A DNA stretch of 64,000 nucleotides, from the NCBI RefSeq assembly GCF_905475465.1, contig NC_062246.1, forward strand, positions 3,808,001 through 3,872,000, given 5' to 3'. A model generated the notes under the pieces. That model was not told the DNA's origin and searched no databases. It saw only the letters and a program-made list of their open reading frames with translations. Both the position numbers and the translations under genes were made by a program. The stretch is from Pieris napi (taxonomy: Eukaryota; Arthropoda; Insecta; Lepidoptera; Pieridae). This document shows positions 24,201-39,200 of this stretch, in pieces; the first letter of the stretch is position 1; each line of letters begins with the position of its first letter.

Positions 24201-27200
24201 GTAAATCTGGCAGTCGTAAATGAATCCAGTGTAAATTTAATTAGAATTTTTATGAGGAATATTTTTATAGGTATTGGGAGAAATAAGCCTTTTTTATTCA
24301 ATACCATCAAAAGTTTCAGTGAAAGCCGCTACGTACGTTGAACTGCAGGTACGGTACACTTAATATGAAAAGCAAAAACTTTTATGAATATGCAATCAAT
24401 ACTGATATCTGTGGCTTAGTGGTGAATGCATGTCAGGTTTTCCGGGCTCGATTCCCGAAAAGATTCTTTCTGACGATTCTATTTGTATATCGAAATGGTC
24501 ACAGACACAGAAATGGTTAGCCCTAAGTCTACTCCCAGTGCCCCATGGCCCCATTTGGTAGTGCAGGAAATAAAAATTTATTGCACTGTTAAAAAAAAAT
24601 TTAGTTTTAAATTTAGGATACAATTTGATTGTCTTGTAAAAAAATGATTGTAAAATTTTATTGAATGAGGAAAGTAGAAAAAAATAATAAAAATTACAGG
24701 ACTATTTATCATAAAAATAACTTTAGAATAATATTTCTGCTGTAAATTATATTTCATTACAATTAAGTTTTAAAAAAGTGGTATAATTCAACTATTTCAA
24801 ATATATTTATTCTATTTCGGGTTAGCAAATATCACTTAGTTTCTTCCAGGTTCTGCGTCGAACAGATTTTTTACGAGCAATGACAGACAATCCTCTCATA
24901 CTTCAGAAAATTCGCGAAAGTGTCGAATTACGACTAAACACTTCCAAATCACGTCAGGTATATAAACAAATTAATCTACATGTTGGTTGTGGCTTCGGCT
25001 GGGTATTTAATTTTCAAATTATACTGAAAACAAATGTTGTCTACGTAACTAAGGAAGAATGTAGCATTCTAATGGTGATAAAAACTGAAAGCGGTCGAGC
25101 GGTTTTTTGAGTTTATGGCATTCATTCAGTATTTAAATATGACGACGTGGAAAATCCACTAAATTATATGGATGTAAATTCATCATAAATTACTTTTATT
25201 ATTCAATTATTTATTTATTTAAATTATTGTAATTCATCTCGATATTGTTAATACATGTAAATGGGAAGTCACAGGCTTCTGAAATACAGTTCTCACTTCA
25301 TCAGGAGCTTGGGATATGTGTTTGTCATGAACGTATTTCTGGAAATAAATAAACAATTATTATTATTCGTTAGAAAATACACATCTTCCATCAATTATAT
25401 GTGTACTACTTACATTTTAACTCTAATCCTTTTTTTCTTTCTTACCCCATATTAAATCAGTAAAAGCCAATGGGCCCAGCACACTTCCACAGCGTTTAAA
25501 ACATTTGTATAAAAAGTCCTAGTTCTGCGCGTAAGCAGCCGCTCTAACATATTTCAAATAAATATATTCGTAAACTCAAAGTTCGTGTTGTAAGTTTTAA
25601 GTTGTTGTAGGCAGCCATCTTGAAACACGACGAAAACGATTCCCGCCTGATTCGTACTCGATACCGACCTATGAAGGTACTTAAGGATCATTTGTGGGAC
25701 GTCGGAGAGGAGAACTCGATGTTTATCGATGATTCTCATATGTATTACAGAGGTTCGTTAATATGTAGTCTAAGTTATAAAAGTGCAATTTATATTATTT
25801 ATTTAATGATAATTGCACTAAGAATTTGCAAAATGAGGAAAAAATAAAAATCTACCGGCGTTTAGATGACTGTTGACAACAATAACTGGACAATAATAAC
25901 ACAGGAATGTTATATATGGCCATTATTTATTCTATGGACCAACCAATAAGTCATAGATGAGACGAAAATCGTATTCATGATAATTGTAAAAAAACTACAA
26001 ATGTTGACGTCATATGGCAGATAGTGTTGAAAATTCCCAATTTCAAAAAAACTAATTATACTCGTATTACTAGTGACGTCAATTGGAAGGTTAAGTTTTT
26101 TTCAGAGTTAAGTTAAATGCAATAAAAAATAAAATTCATAATTCTTAAAATATTTTATTAAAAATATTAAATAATTGAATTACATTTCAACGTATTATTA
26201 AATTACATTTAGATGAGAACAATAAAAAGCACAGGAAATTCACAACAGACTACTTAGAGCTTTACAAAGTAACGGGAAATGTCACCACTGTGGACTCCCC
26301 CCGACTTTGTCTCAGAGCGAGCTTTCCATGGATATTGGAGCCTGATACTGATTTCGTAATTATCTTTTGTTTATTTATACATCCATTAGCGCTCTGTGTT
26401 TTAGTGAGTTACAGAATCGCAAGGCTGTATCTTATGTTCCATAATAACATTTTTTTTTATTTTTACTATTGTAAAAATTTACTATTGAAATATGTACGTA
26501 CTTTGTATGTATTTAATTTGTCAGCTCTACATTGCCGCTTTAACAAGGCCTTTGTTTTTTTAGACGCATATGTTCGACATAACACATTTCGCTATGGTCC
26601 TATACGTTTGCTTCATGTCTCCACACTTAGCCTTGAATTCAGTACAACACGATTGGGAGCGAGTACTGAGTACAATCGTGATTGCGGGATTGTTACTAAA
26701 CATCTATATACAACTGACGACTGCTATTGTTGAGAAGGTACACTTGGAATGTAGTAGAAGTATTCTTTGCTAGAACGGAATACTCTATCGTAATAGATAA
26801 CATATAGACCCGCATTTTAATAGTTATATCATCTTTATATTTAGTTCAAGTTTAAAATAGGCGTTGATCGTAGAGGGTAGATGATAATTAAGCGTGGTAT
26901 GTATTTTTGTATGTTGTGTCATAAAAAAATAAAAACAAAAAAATTGTCTAAAAAATAAAAAATAAATGTTTGGGGTGGACACCCCTTATCACTTAGGGAA
27001 AGAAAGATAGTAGCTGATTCTCAGACTTACTGAATATGCATAAAAAAATTCATAAGAATCGGTCAAGCCGTTTCGGAGGAGTATGGGAACGAACATTGTG
27101 ACCCGAGAATTTTATATATTAGATTATATTTAGTTAGTGAAGCAGAACGTAGTAGCACTTACTCGACAATTTTCTATCCTAATACTCTGAGATGAAAGCC

Positions 27201-30200
27201 TATGAAATTATTATTCAATTTGAAATACTTTTCAAGATTTTTGCAAGATAACTTTTCAAGTAAAAATATTCTTTGACAGAATAGACTGTTATTAGACTTG
27301 GCAGAGAACTTTTCTTTGATTGCATTTTGCAGTTCTATATCATAACTGCGAACCGCTCCGACATAATGTACATTACACATATGTACGAGTATATTCATGT
27401 TTACAACCTCTTCTTCATACTTCAACACAGCGATTAGGATGAATCTTGAATCAGTTATTATTAGTCCATTTTTTACAGTAAATAATATACGTCGTAGACC
27501 GTGCCTAATAATTTATTTAAATAAAGTAAAGTGGGAAGAAACTTATCATTTTTTGTTTATCATTTCACTGACATTTATTAAGTCATCAAATATACAACCA
27601 TCCAGATTCAAATTAATTACTAAATTGTGTTTATAATACAATATTCAACGTTCATCGAATGGCCTAACCACTAAATGAGCTAAAACCACGTTTAAATATC
27701 AAATGTTATGGAAACACAAATGAGTGGTACAAATACAAAAAATACCTGTAGAAACTATTATTTAATAGATATTTACTTACATACAGAGCAGTGTTGGCCA
27801 CTTGGCCACTTGGAGGTCGTAGGTTCGATCCCCGGCTGTGCACCAATGGACTTTCTTTCTATGTGCGCATTTAACATTCGCTCGATAGGTGAAGGAAAAC
27901 TTGGTGAGGAAACCGGCTTGCCTTAGACCCAAAAAGTCGACGGCGAATGTCAGGCACTGATCACCTACTCACCGATTAGATAAACAAATGATCATGAAAC
28001 AGATACAGAAATCTGAGGCCCAGACCTAAAAATAGGTTGTAGCGCCACTGATTTTTTTACTTACATACATATTTGTGCACAAGGGTACTTATTATGTATA
28101 AATAACATAGCTACATAATCTTACAGAAGGTAAGAAAGGAAACTGTCAGGGAGATAGCTGAGCAGAAAATGGCCACCGTTGGCTTTTATCTGGACGTACT
28201 CTCAGTTTTCCCGGTGTATATTTTCACCGACACATTGGACCCTAGCGGAGAAACTATTAGTAATCAGTTGGCTGTTATGTTCCCGATACTACAAGTATGG
28301 CATATTTGGGATTACTTCAGGATATGGGAAAGGAAATTTAATAGTAACGCGAAGGTTTCATATATTCTTCATATCACAAGTAGCTTTTAGTTTTATAGAT
28401 AACAATGCAACAGAGAATTTGAAGTATTTGCGGATAGCAGGGTGGTGTATATGTATTGCGTTTTCATAGTAATAATATATTGCTTACATTAAGGACCTTA
28501 CCTTAGATCTCTGTGACGTTTTTGGTCTTACTGTCTTGACTGATACGTTGATTTTCTAAAATGAGAAGATATTTGAAGAGAAAACCGGATTTCTCGCGAC
28601 CTTTTCTGCACCAAGTTTAGAAAGTACAATCAAATTTAGACCCATTAAAAGAAAATTATATTTGTGCAGAGCTGGAGTTCGAACTCAATTTACCGACATG
28701 CTCACACACATCGTCCGGTTTACGTCTAGAATAATAATGAAAAACAGTAAAATGGAAATAATTTATACTTATTGTTTACCATGAGTCTTTATTAAAATAC
28801 ATGATACCGTTATTTATTTGAAACATAACGCGAGGGTGATAAAAATAAAAAAATCTAATTTAGGCTTCTACGTTTACGAATTTACTTAAAATGAGTTACT
28901 TTTATAAATATTTATTTATCTAGTTCTTAACAATTATTCTTATTTTTAATTTTATTTACACATGACTTCATTACTTAACTTATACCTACTAAACTTATTT
29001 TTTTCTACTAAGGCGCAAACTAGCTGCTTCGGTCTCTGGCAGAATTACCAGCACTGTAGAACAGTTGCTAGGGCCAATTACAACCACAGAACACAAGCAT
29101 TACACAATTAAAACGTACCTTTTTCTTTAAAAGAAAAAAAAAAACAATTGTTATCCTTCATTCTTTTTTATATTTTTTGATTATTGTTACTTTTTGTGTT
29201 TCCGTGTGTGTGTAATAAATATGTAATAATAAATGTTATGTCTATGTGTAAGTTATTAGTTTGTAATTAAAATATTAATATTTATTGTTACAGATACTCT
29301 GCTTACTTAAATATTCATTACTATTTGTTATATTTAGTTATTGGTCAGGTTGTTTATTATACCTAACGGCATGTCCAAGGAAATTGTGTGATGAGGTGTG
29401 TTTTATTTCTTATAACGCGATATTTCATAATAGGGCAAAGGAGAACATTTTTCCGTGTTTTCCTGTAAAGTCGGTGATCAGGTCTCTGTTACTACTTAGT
29501 ACTACTTACTCCACAGGTAATGACTACCTAGAACACAAAAACAAGTGGTTATATTGTTATAATTAGTTTTGTTATCTTTGAAGTGTTGTGAATATGTGTG
29601 TAATGGTGAATGTGGTAAATCACAGAACAGATATTTATTTATTTTTACTTATGTAACTTTAATGACGTTGTGGTTGATGACATTTTCCTTTCAAAAATTG
29701 TAATGTAGAGGGAGGGTAAAGCTTGCTGAGTTTCTTGCCCGTTCTTCTCAGAACAAGGCCTCCTGGTAGATTTGCGTACGAATGTGGCGTAGTCTTGCTT
29801 TTTCGCGAATTTTGTAAACGTTTTTGACATAAGCATGCCCTAAGACGCATCTAAACGTATTTTGATTGATTGATCTGTTAGCCAGTAATGACCGTTTTAC
29901 TCGATATATACTTGTGTTGGCCAATATAAAGAAAGCAATCAATAAAAGTAACTAGGCTTGTAAAAGTTATAATTGTAGAATTCATGGCTCGTACAACTAA
30001 TATACTGGGAAACAAAGGTGTTTGTGACTAATAAAGCTAAACACGAAAAGCCACAAGTGTCGTCGTTTTCCTTTGGCACCGCTGTATTTACTGGCATCGG
30101 AATGTCCGAAATTGCGCCGGGGATTGGTGATTTATTTTTGGTAAGTAAACAATTTTAAACTTTTCAATTTCTTATAAACGGCTGACAATGACGATCGAAC

Positions 30201-33200
30201 GAATCAAAATAATAAAGGAATATACTATCTCTTAGGTAATTGTTTTTTTTTTAAAGAAACCACGGGCCAATCTCGGCAACACTGTAAAAAGGTTTACCAA
30301 ATAAAAAAAAAATGATAACAAATAGTGGGTAGGTAGAAAATAGTTTATCGATATTCTCTCAAAATATTGTGGAGATTTCGGTCTGTATATACTCGTATTC
30401 AATCCTTTTAATATTCACCATCTTGGCATTGTTGGCCGTTTTTATTCGTAAGTTAAACCTAACTTTGTGGTGGAGGCTTATTTGGGACTCGCTACTGAAC
30501 TCACTGAAATCCCACGCACTACGGTAACATCGTAAGCTAGTCCACATCAGGCCACACTATCAGCCGTTCAAGTCACGGCTCTCAGGCCTTAACGGCTATT
30601 TATGATCTTGAATTGACTTTGGCATAGTAAGGACCATCTCCCATCGGTCCGTTCATCCTGGTTTGTAGAGCTAAGGGGCGGGTCCAATGCTTGTTTACCA
30701 AGGCCAAAGCCAAGGAATGTTGACACACCCGTAACCTGGCCCTGTTGGCCTATCCTAATTTTCTCCAAATTTCTCATGTTCCTCGCAAAATAAAAGCAAT
30801 AAAGACCTGGCGTCACTCAAACATTTCTAATTATACTTGTGCCCTTGAAGAACGAAATAGTATATCTTATATATTTATTTTCTAGTTAATTAGCGATAAA
30901 AAACAACCCTCTTATACAAAGAAAACAATCTCCAAATGTAATTAAAACAAAACACTATCGTATTTCTAGCTTGTTAGCCCCTAATGAGTTGTTTCAGGTT
31001 GTAGTACTGCTCATCTTAGGAGCGCACTTGACTTGTTTCTATGTCGCTAACGTATGTAGCGTCTTCTTGCTTGGAACACAACGGAAATTGAAATTTAAGG
31101 TACGCCGGAAATGCTTTGTGCCTTTAAGTTTGTGTCAGCGAACAGGAAATTTTTCTAGTTTGAATTAGAATTACGTTTATAAAATAAAATGTTTTGATAT
31201 GTATGGGCGTATACTAATAACCAATGCGATACTGAGTTTTTAAATAGGTAACTGTTATAAATAAACACGTTTAATACAATAAACGTTCTTAATATTTTAC
31301 TCATTAAAATTATATGCAGACATTGAGTGACGTAAATTATATTAACTTTCGTAATGTCATTAAAATTTCGTTTTACAGGACTCCATGAGAGAGCTCTTTT
31401 ATTTTCTGTCTGTTAATCGCGTGAGTGGAAAAATTAAGGCTAGAGTGAAGAAATTTTTCGCAGTACAATGGTGAATATATAGTATAATAAACAAGTTTGT
31501 AAAACATTTGTAATATGTGAAAAAGAGAAAGAATGCCACATCTGGAGATCATAGGTTCATATCTTTGCAAAACAAACATTCCTTACAAGAACCATTCTTC
31601 ACCCACGACACAGGGGCTTTCTAGTGTTGGGTCGTTTTGTCACAACCATATTTCTGTCATAATGAAAGATTAATGAAAAAAATCATGAATTATTATAAAG
31701 AAACAGTTGCGACTGTGTTTCTAGAGGTGATTTAATGCCTCAAAGGAGGCAAAGTTAAGTTAAATGAAGGCTAAGTTAACGCATTGTAAGGTAAATTTCA
31801 GGTATTATAACAGTGCAGTTACCAAAGAAGAAATATTCAAAGATATGTCTAGTAATATACAACATGAAATATCTTCTATAGAATTATTGGACACATTGCT
31901 CCTATGCCCTTTATTTCAGGTAATTTATTTAATTTTAACGCAGTGTGGATAAGTTTATATATGCAGATCTAAACAGTGATAGTTTTATGGCTTCGTATAA
32001 TATATACGTAGAATCGATTCAGTAGATTTCTTTTTAATTTACCCAAACATTAAAATAGAACATGTGCTTCTATTTCTTCATTCGCATCGTCCAGGCGCGA
32101 CCTGGAGCAACAAATGCAGATGACTGTAGACCGTAGCGGCCTACAGGACATGTTAATAAGGCACAGACCGTGCCTGGAACAGATGTGCGAAAAAATTCTT
32201 AAATATATATAAAGGCGGCAAACGAAACTGAATTCGCACATGAATATTGTAAATAAAAATATTACCGATGTAGCCGGGGTGGGGCGGGGCGTATTTCGCG
32301 AGACGCGTAACATTTGTGAACTAGTTTATTGTAATTAGTACAATAATATTATGTATCTTGTTTTTGTAAAAATTTGAGAGATAGAAAAAGTCTCTGGGCA
32401 CAATGGCTGGGAAATAGAGTATTAATAATAATAATAAACATTAAAATAAAATGCACATTTCTAGATATTATACAATACAAGTCAAGCATCTATAGGGCAT
32501 CGTTACATACTATAAAATAAAGTTCCCGGCAGATATAGTGATATCTGACGTGCTAAACACAAAAAACCACCGAAAAGATTTTTTTTTCACCAAAGATTCC
32601 TTAGAAAGGTTAATTATATTCAAAGGTTTTAAGAGTTCAAATAAATATTAAAATTATCGTTTAAGAGATCCCAAAACTATAAGGAATTCTCGTTCATTTT
32701 GCAAGCGGAAGTTAGTAATATGAAATAACATATAATAAGAGAAAACTCTTTGATAACAGGAATGCAGTCGTGATTTCTTGCAAACTGTCGTTGCTAACAC
32801 GAGAACAATAGTTTTACCAGACAACGAAATTGTGCAACATGCTGGTGATATCGGTCGGGATATGTATATTATACAAAAGGTAAAGTAATACTACTTTAAT
32901 ACTTAAAGTGCAGTTGTACGCTTTAAATATACTTCAATTGGCAATGAATGTGCCATATTATTGAATGTGCAAGTTTATTTCGTTAGTTCGCTTAGTAACG
33001 TTAAGGCTGTCTGTTGTAATATATATATATATATATATATATATGTATTTTTTTAATGATTGTTATGCAATGTATGTGTAAATAAATGTTTAAAAAATAT
33101 TAATAAACTATAGTAGGTATAATACAGTGAATGTAAAGTAGGTACCAACCAGTGGCACTACAACGTAGATCTAGAGCAGTGATTCCCAAAGTGGTCCATA

Positions 33201-36200
33201 TCGACCCCTAGGGGTCTATGACAACCTGCAAGGGGTCTAGGTCAGCGAAAAAAAATTGGGGGTCCATGAAATGAAAATGGGGGTCCACGGTAGTGGATCT
33301 TAACACATACACTGATTGTACCTATTTACTTACATCATACTATCCTATAATATCAAAACATAAACATTATTTATAAAAGTACCTACATATCAGATTAATT
33401 TAAATTCAATTAATAAATTCATTAGTTTCGTAATTAGTTAATCTATAAGTTTTTAACACTAAACTTCACTACTGTTAGAAATGTACAGGAAATCAATATC
33501 AGGTAAGTAGGGGGTCTACCCTACACGGAAAAACATGGCAAGGGGTCTACGACACAAAAAAGTTTGGGGAACTCTGATCTAGAGCCTCAAATGTCTGTGT
33601 CTGTTTCGTGACCATTTGTTTTTTCTAATAGGCAGGTAGGTGATCAGCCTGACACACGCCGTCGAATTTTTGGGTCTAAGGCATGACAGTTTCCACATTT
33701 TCCTAGATTTGGTATACTCTATTATTTAAATGCGCCACAAAACATCAATATAGCTCCTTTGTTTCAAAGCTCTTTGTAATTGAGCGCTAACTCATCCATA
33801 ACTTCGCTAGCAGCGAAAGCTCTAAGTTAGCAATAGTGGGCATGGGTTCACACTGAACGCCAAGCAATTTGAAAATGTCCAAAAGCCCCGCTGACGTGAG
33901 TGCCCTACCCCTGAACTCACATTGTTTTTAGGGTTATTGTAATAACCTCAATCAACAAGGAAAAGTGGTAAAATCAATCTCTCCTGGTCACTTCTTTGGT
34001 AGTACTGAGATGTTATATGGACTGCCCAAGGTAATAGCTAATTTCTGTTTATATGTATTTGCCTTATTATAGGTAACTTGTAAACCGGAGTTTACAAGTT
34101 AACGTATTTCGTTTACATTATGAATTCTAATCAAGTATTGTAATTGACTTTTTTAGTACCAGCAGGCTTACCATGTAACTTTATTAGCGGTACCTCGATT
34201 CCGACTTCAATATTGAGTTGGCGTACCACGTTCCAAGCTACAGCAGTGCTACGAATTTGTTTCTATAAAATCGGTTTTGTTAGATGACGTCATTAATATT
34301 CTTTGTTTGCGACTGCTTCTCTTTACTTATACACTAATATAATAAAGATTGATGATTTGATTACTTATTTCTTTAAATTGAATAGGCAAATATTCTATCT
34401 AACTTTTTTGAATATTTTCGTATGAAAACGTAATGAGGACATCAATATCAACAAATAATCTCCACGATACCATATGTCAAACTTATATGTATTTGATAAA
34501 ATAAACACTCAGCCTTGCGAAGTCAGCACTTAACGCTAGAACGCTATTATAAACTAATTGTTAAGTCAATCGTTACAAAAGCAGTTTTCGCGAACTACCA
34601 CAAAGTTACGTAATGCCAGGAGGTAGAATATAAATGCAAAGTGCTACAATGAATCAAGCTTGAAGTTTAATAAGCAAGTATTACAAGTGGTAATACCGCG
34701 AACTAATTCCAGGTGTATACAGTGCTGACAACGACAAATTGCATATTACTGCATTTGGAGTACACTGCACTGGTGCAATGTTGGAGCACCTTTCCTGACA
34801 TCAGTCACCCCATTATAGCGGTATGATTCATGCATTTAATATTCGAGTACACGTCAGCGGAATGTATGAGGAATTTTACGATGTTCATATAGGTGATACT
34901 GAATTTTATTATTGTACAATGCAGTATAGGGACATTTGTTTATGCATTCAAACACGCATTTTAAAGCATAGACAACCAACTATGAACATGTAGCATACAT
35001 GTAATGTATTTTTTAATTTCTAAGTACCTAAATATCCTTTTTATTGTGTATATATATAATATAATAAAGTTTTTTCTTTCTTATTTCACATTAGTAAATC
35101 AAAGGACATGAGAACTTACGAAACTAAAACGCTTCTCTATCCAACTCACCAAAGGTGAATTATAAGAATAAAATAAATTCATTGGCGCTCTTTAAGTGTT
35201 GGCCTCACATTTCTGAATCTGTTTCATGATCATTTTTAAATCTAATAGGCAATTAGGTGATCAGCCTCTAGTGCCTGACACGACGTCGACTTCTTGGGTC
35301 TAAGACATGTCGGTTTCCTCACGATGTTTTCCTTCACTGTTCGAGCAAATGTTAAATGCGCACATAGAAAGAAAGTTCATTGGTGCACAGCCGGGGATCG
35401 AACCTACGACCTCAGGTATGAGAGTCGCACGCTGTAGCCACTAGGCCAACACTGCTCTGAATTATAAGGTCATCTATAAGGTTGGACCCAATTAGTTCAT
35501 AAATTAGCGTTTTTAGAATATTTAAAGTTTATGGTTTTATCCTCCTTTATATTTCTCCAGATAGTTTAAAACAAGATATGTATTTACTTTTCTTCACATA
35601 AATAGAACCTAGTTCATCAAAGTCGAATTAAGGTGCGCAAAGAAAAGAAATACATTTTCGCATTTCTTATATTGTTCTGTACTGCATCGCTTCTGAACTC
35701 AATTATCCAAAGCAATTATAGTTTCAACTATACTAAGATATTTCATATTACCGTGAAAAACAGAGCTTCGCCAAGCTGAAATTGCACTCTCATAATTGTA
35801 GTGAAAATTAACGTTTCCATTTAGACACTTCAAGATCCCACGATCCGCAAGCTGACGTCACTTTACGAGGAGGCCAAACCCCTTGTGGGTAGAATAGATG
35901 CCAAAACTAATAGAATTGCTGTGAGTTTTTTATAGAATACTAGCTGACCCGGCGCACTTTGTTCCACCTTACAGTCTAATGATATCGTGTTCTTTTACTT
36001 TTTGCAAATATAGAAATGTTTTATTGCGTGCCATTGCGAAAGAAGAATGGCAGTTTTACACATTAGGCCTCTTCTCTCGAGCGCCAATATTGCGTTACTG
36101 CATGTCAAAGCACTTTCTGATATACAACATTTTTTGATGAGGTAACTTCGATCAAGATCAAACCATGCATCTCCTCATTCACCTCAAGATCGGAATTTCT

Positions 36201-39200
36201 TGAACTGACACGAATTCGACGTAAAAATGATGCGTAGTTTTGTCAACGGATGGCACCACATGCTGTTTGCATTCGTAAAATTAATTTACTCATTTATTGT
36301 TATTCGATAACTCATCCGATATTTTAGTACTTATTCTGCTATTCGGAGTTGAGAAGAATCCACTAAAAAAGATATAACTAACATCGGTCCAGCCGTTCTC
36401 GAGTTATAAGTGTTGTAACAAACACGACTTTCTTTTATATATATAGATAACATACTATTTCAAAAATAGAACGTAAATGTATTTTAACACATACAAATTT
36501 CAGCTTTATCTATGACAGTTGTATCTGTAAAAAGATCTGTAGACAACAGTAGAACTGGCGTAGCGATTATACGACCTTATATATCTACTAAAACTATTCT
36601 TTTAATTTTTTCATATTAAATATCTATAATATTAATGAAGAATTATAGTAATGCAACAGTGTTGTCAACATAAAAAAATTATTAGGCTACTACTGCGACC
36701 TCAAATTCTGCGACAGTTCTCTTCTCTTTCTTGACATAGGTACCTACTCTAAGAATACACACTGCTCGATTCTGCGGTTATCTAGGTTTTTGATGAAATT
36801 AATTTTGAATAAATGTTGATAGTATGCTATGGATTAGCAATAGGGTTGCCTATAAAAATTTGCCGCATATTTTTTGTAATTAATATGCTGATATAAATTG
36901 CAACTATATATTTTCAAATTAACTTAACGTCATTATAAGCTATGTAAATAATTGAAAAAAAAATACGTTAGGGTTTCCAGGTATAAACAGGTATATTTTT
37001 GATAATCTAACATAAATCTAACTTTAATATTATCATAATTGACTAGTAATAATAAGTCCATTATGCTTTATCAAAATGTATAATTATTTAAAATGATAAA
37101 GTAAACTTTAATGTGTTTTTCTGTTTTTATTAGCTGTTTGAGCAAAGGTAAATTTATAATGTATTATTGAGGCGCAATGCAACGCAAACTTAACTGTCAA
37201 ATGACAAATTCAATAACGTCTTTCAGTTTTGACAGATTCCATATTTAAAGTTCGCTGGCGCAAACTCTATGGATACCATAGAGTTGGCGATAAAGATATA
37301 TTTTCCGATTTCAATGGTATTTCTTGAATAATAAATATATGATGATAAAAATAATAAGTCATGAATACGAATACAATGTAATTCTAAAGTTAGTACAATA
37401 ATAATGAGAGTAGTGTTTTTTATCTTATGAATATTTTTATTTCAAACAATAGCTGAGTAGTTAATACATAACATGTTATTATCAATTAGCAGACCGTATT
37501 CTTTCGAACAATGACTTCTTATAAAGTTCGAGTGGCGTTCCGTTTCAGCAAGAAATAAAGGAAAGTTTCGTCATATTGAGTGGCCGAGAAGAAAAGCGTC
37601 AGTTTCTCGACGCATTTGAAAAGTTGGGAATTATGAAGTTAGTATTGATACTTATGGGAAATTGTCGGAGGGGAACGTTTATACTTTATTGGAGTATTGC
37701 GGTCGTAGTTAAGAGGTTTAGCAGATTAGCCCAGCTTACGTAGATCGATCGAAAGCGGTAAAAATATATAATTTCATGAGAAATGTATTTCAAAGAAAGC
37801 GTCATGATGTAATTATGTATAGAAAATTCGATTAGAACATCGATAGACTTATTATCACAGTTAAATTGGAATGTAGTCATCTCTTGCAGAAGTCAAATTT
37901 AAATTTCCTGATACAATATCTGTTTATGGTAGGGGAGCCCACGATGCTAAATGGGGATTTACTCGAGCGTCGTAGAGACCTATTGGGATGCAAAGCTTAG
38001 ATAAAAAGAAGAAAAAAATGTTATATGATAAATTCCTTTTCATCGGTGGGGGAAGCGGCTATAGATTGTTAAATATGTAAAAAAAAAACTGTTGCATGGA
38101 CATCCTCGAGCGCGTCAGATATTGATAGCATCTATGCCCTACGTATTTTTAATAATGTACGTATATTAATCTGATCGTTTGCATGATGCGGGTGGTTGTA
38201 TTTAAGGGTTGAAAATTAAAAAAAAAAAAAATTATCGAGCGCGTCAGATTTTCTAAGGGAGTGTTAAGTGCACCAAAAAAAAGCTCTCATTCACTAATCT
38301 GACGATTTCGATGGGACGCAAACCCACAGCCATTTTCTTAATTTGCAAAAAAAAATCGCAATTTTGAAATACTCAAGCGCGTCAGATTAAGATATATGTG
38401 GTTCATCTTTATGTTCTAAACGTACTGTCTCATAATCTGACGATTATCTAGAGGGATTCGCCTGATCTGACAAAAAAAAATACAAAAACGGTTCACCTAA
38501 AGGGCCATCCCTGCAACTTCCCGCTAATTCCATTCCTGAGCGCTTAAAATTGATATTTTGAGCTCGCTGAGTTCAAAGAAATAACATTTCTATGCATTTG
38601 AGCTCTCCCAGCTCGAAAGTCTGATAGAAGTTTCATAGAACACTATTTTTGGAATTTTCAAACCGCAATAACTTTTGAATGGATCAAGCAATTTTCACGC
38701 GGTTGGCGGCATTCGACGCAGTTTTATCATCCTCATAAATAATCAATTTTAATTGATCGAACCACAAATTTCGGAGTAATCGCGAAAAAACACTTTTTCG
38801 GGTTTCTTTCGTGTACGATATCTCTCGAACGAATCAACCGCTTTTGACCAGCTTGGTGGCGATCGACGTGGTTTTTCAAGCTCAAAGGTGGATTAGTTTT
38901 TGAAGTTGATCGATAAAGAAACCACTTTAAAAAAAAATATTTCTTATTTTTTTAAGATTTTTCAAAATTTCTCAAAATCTATCGGTCCGAATCGGTTCAA
39001 ATTCACAGGAAATGTAATTTTGAGGGAAATGTTTAGAACGCCGTTTAGTAGATTCCGATCGGTTTAAGAAAATGTAGGCATCACGCAGCTGCACGCATAT
39101 AACTTTATCGACGAATTTTTGTTATTTCGGCTTGCGGAAATCGTCAGATTATATATTTTTCATTATTCTTGAATTATTTCCTTCAAAATAAAAAAAAAAT

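Noticed and set aside
24403..24480. A tRNA gene near the A/B-box-like sequence
   Set aside because: The cloverleaf cannot be completed and a non-tRNA body follows, so it is treated as a SINE.
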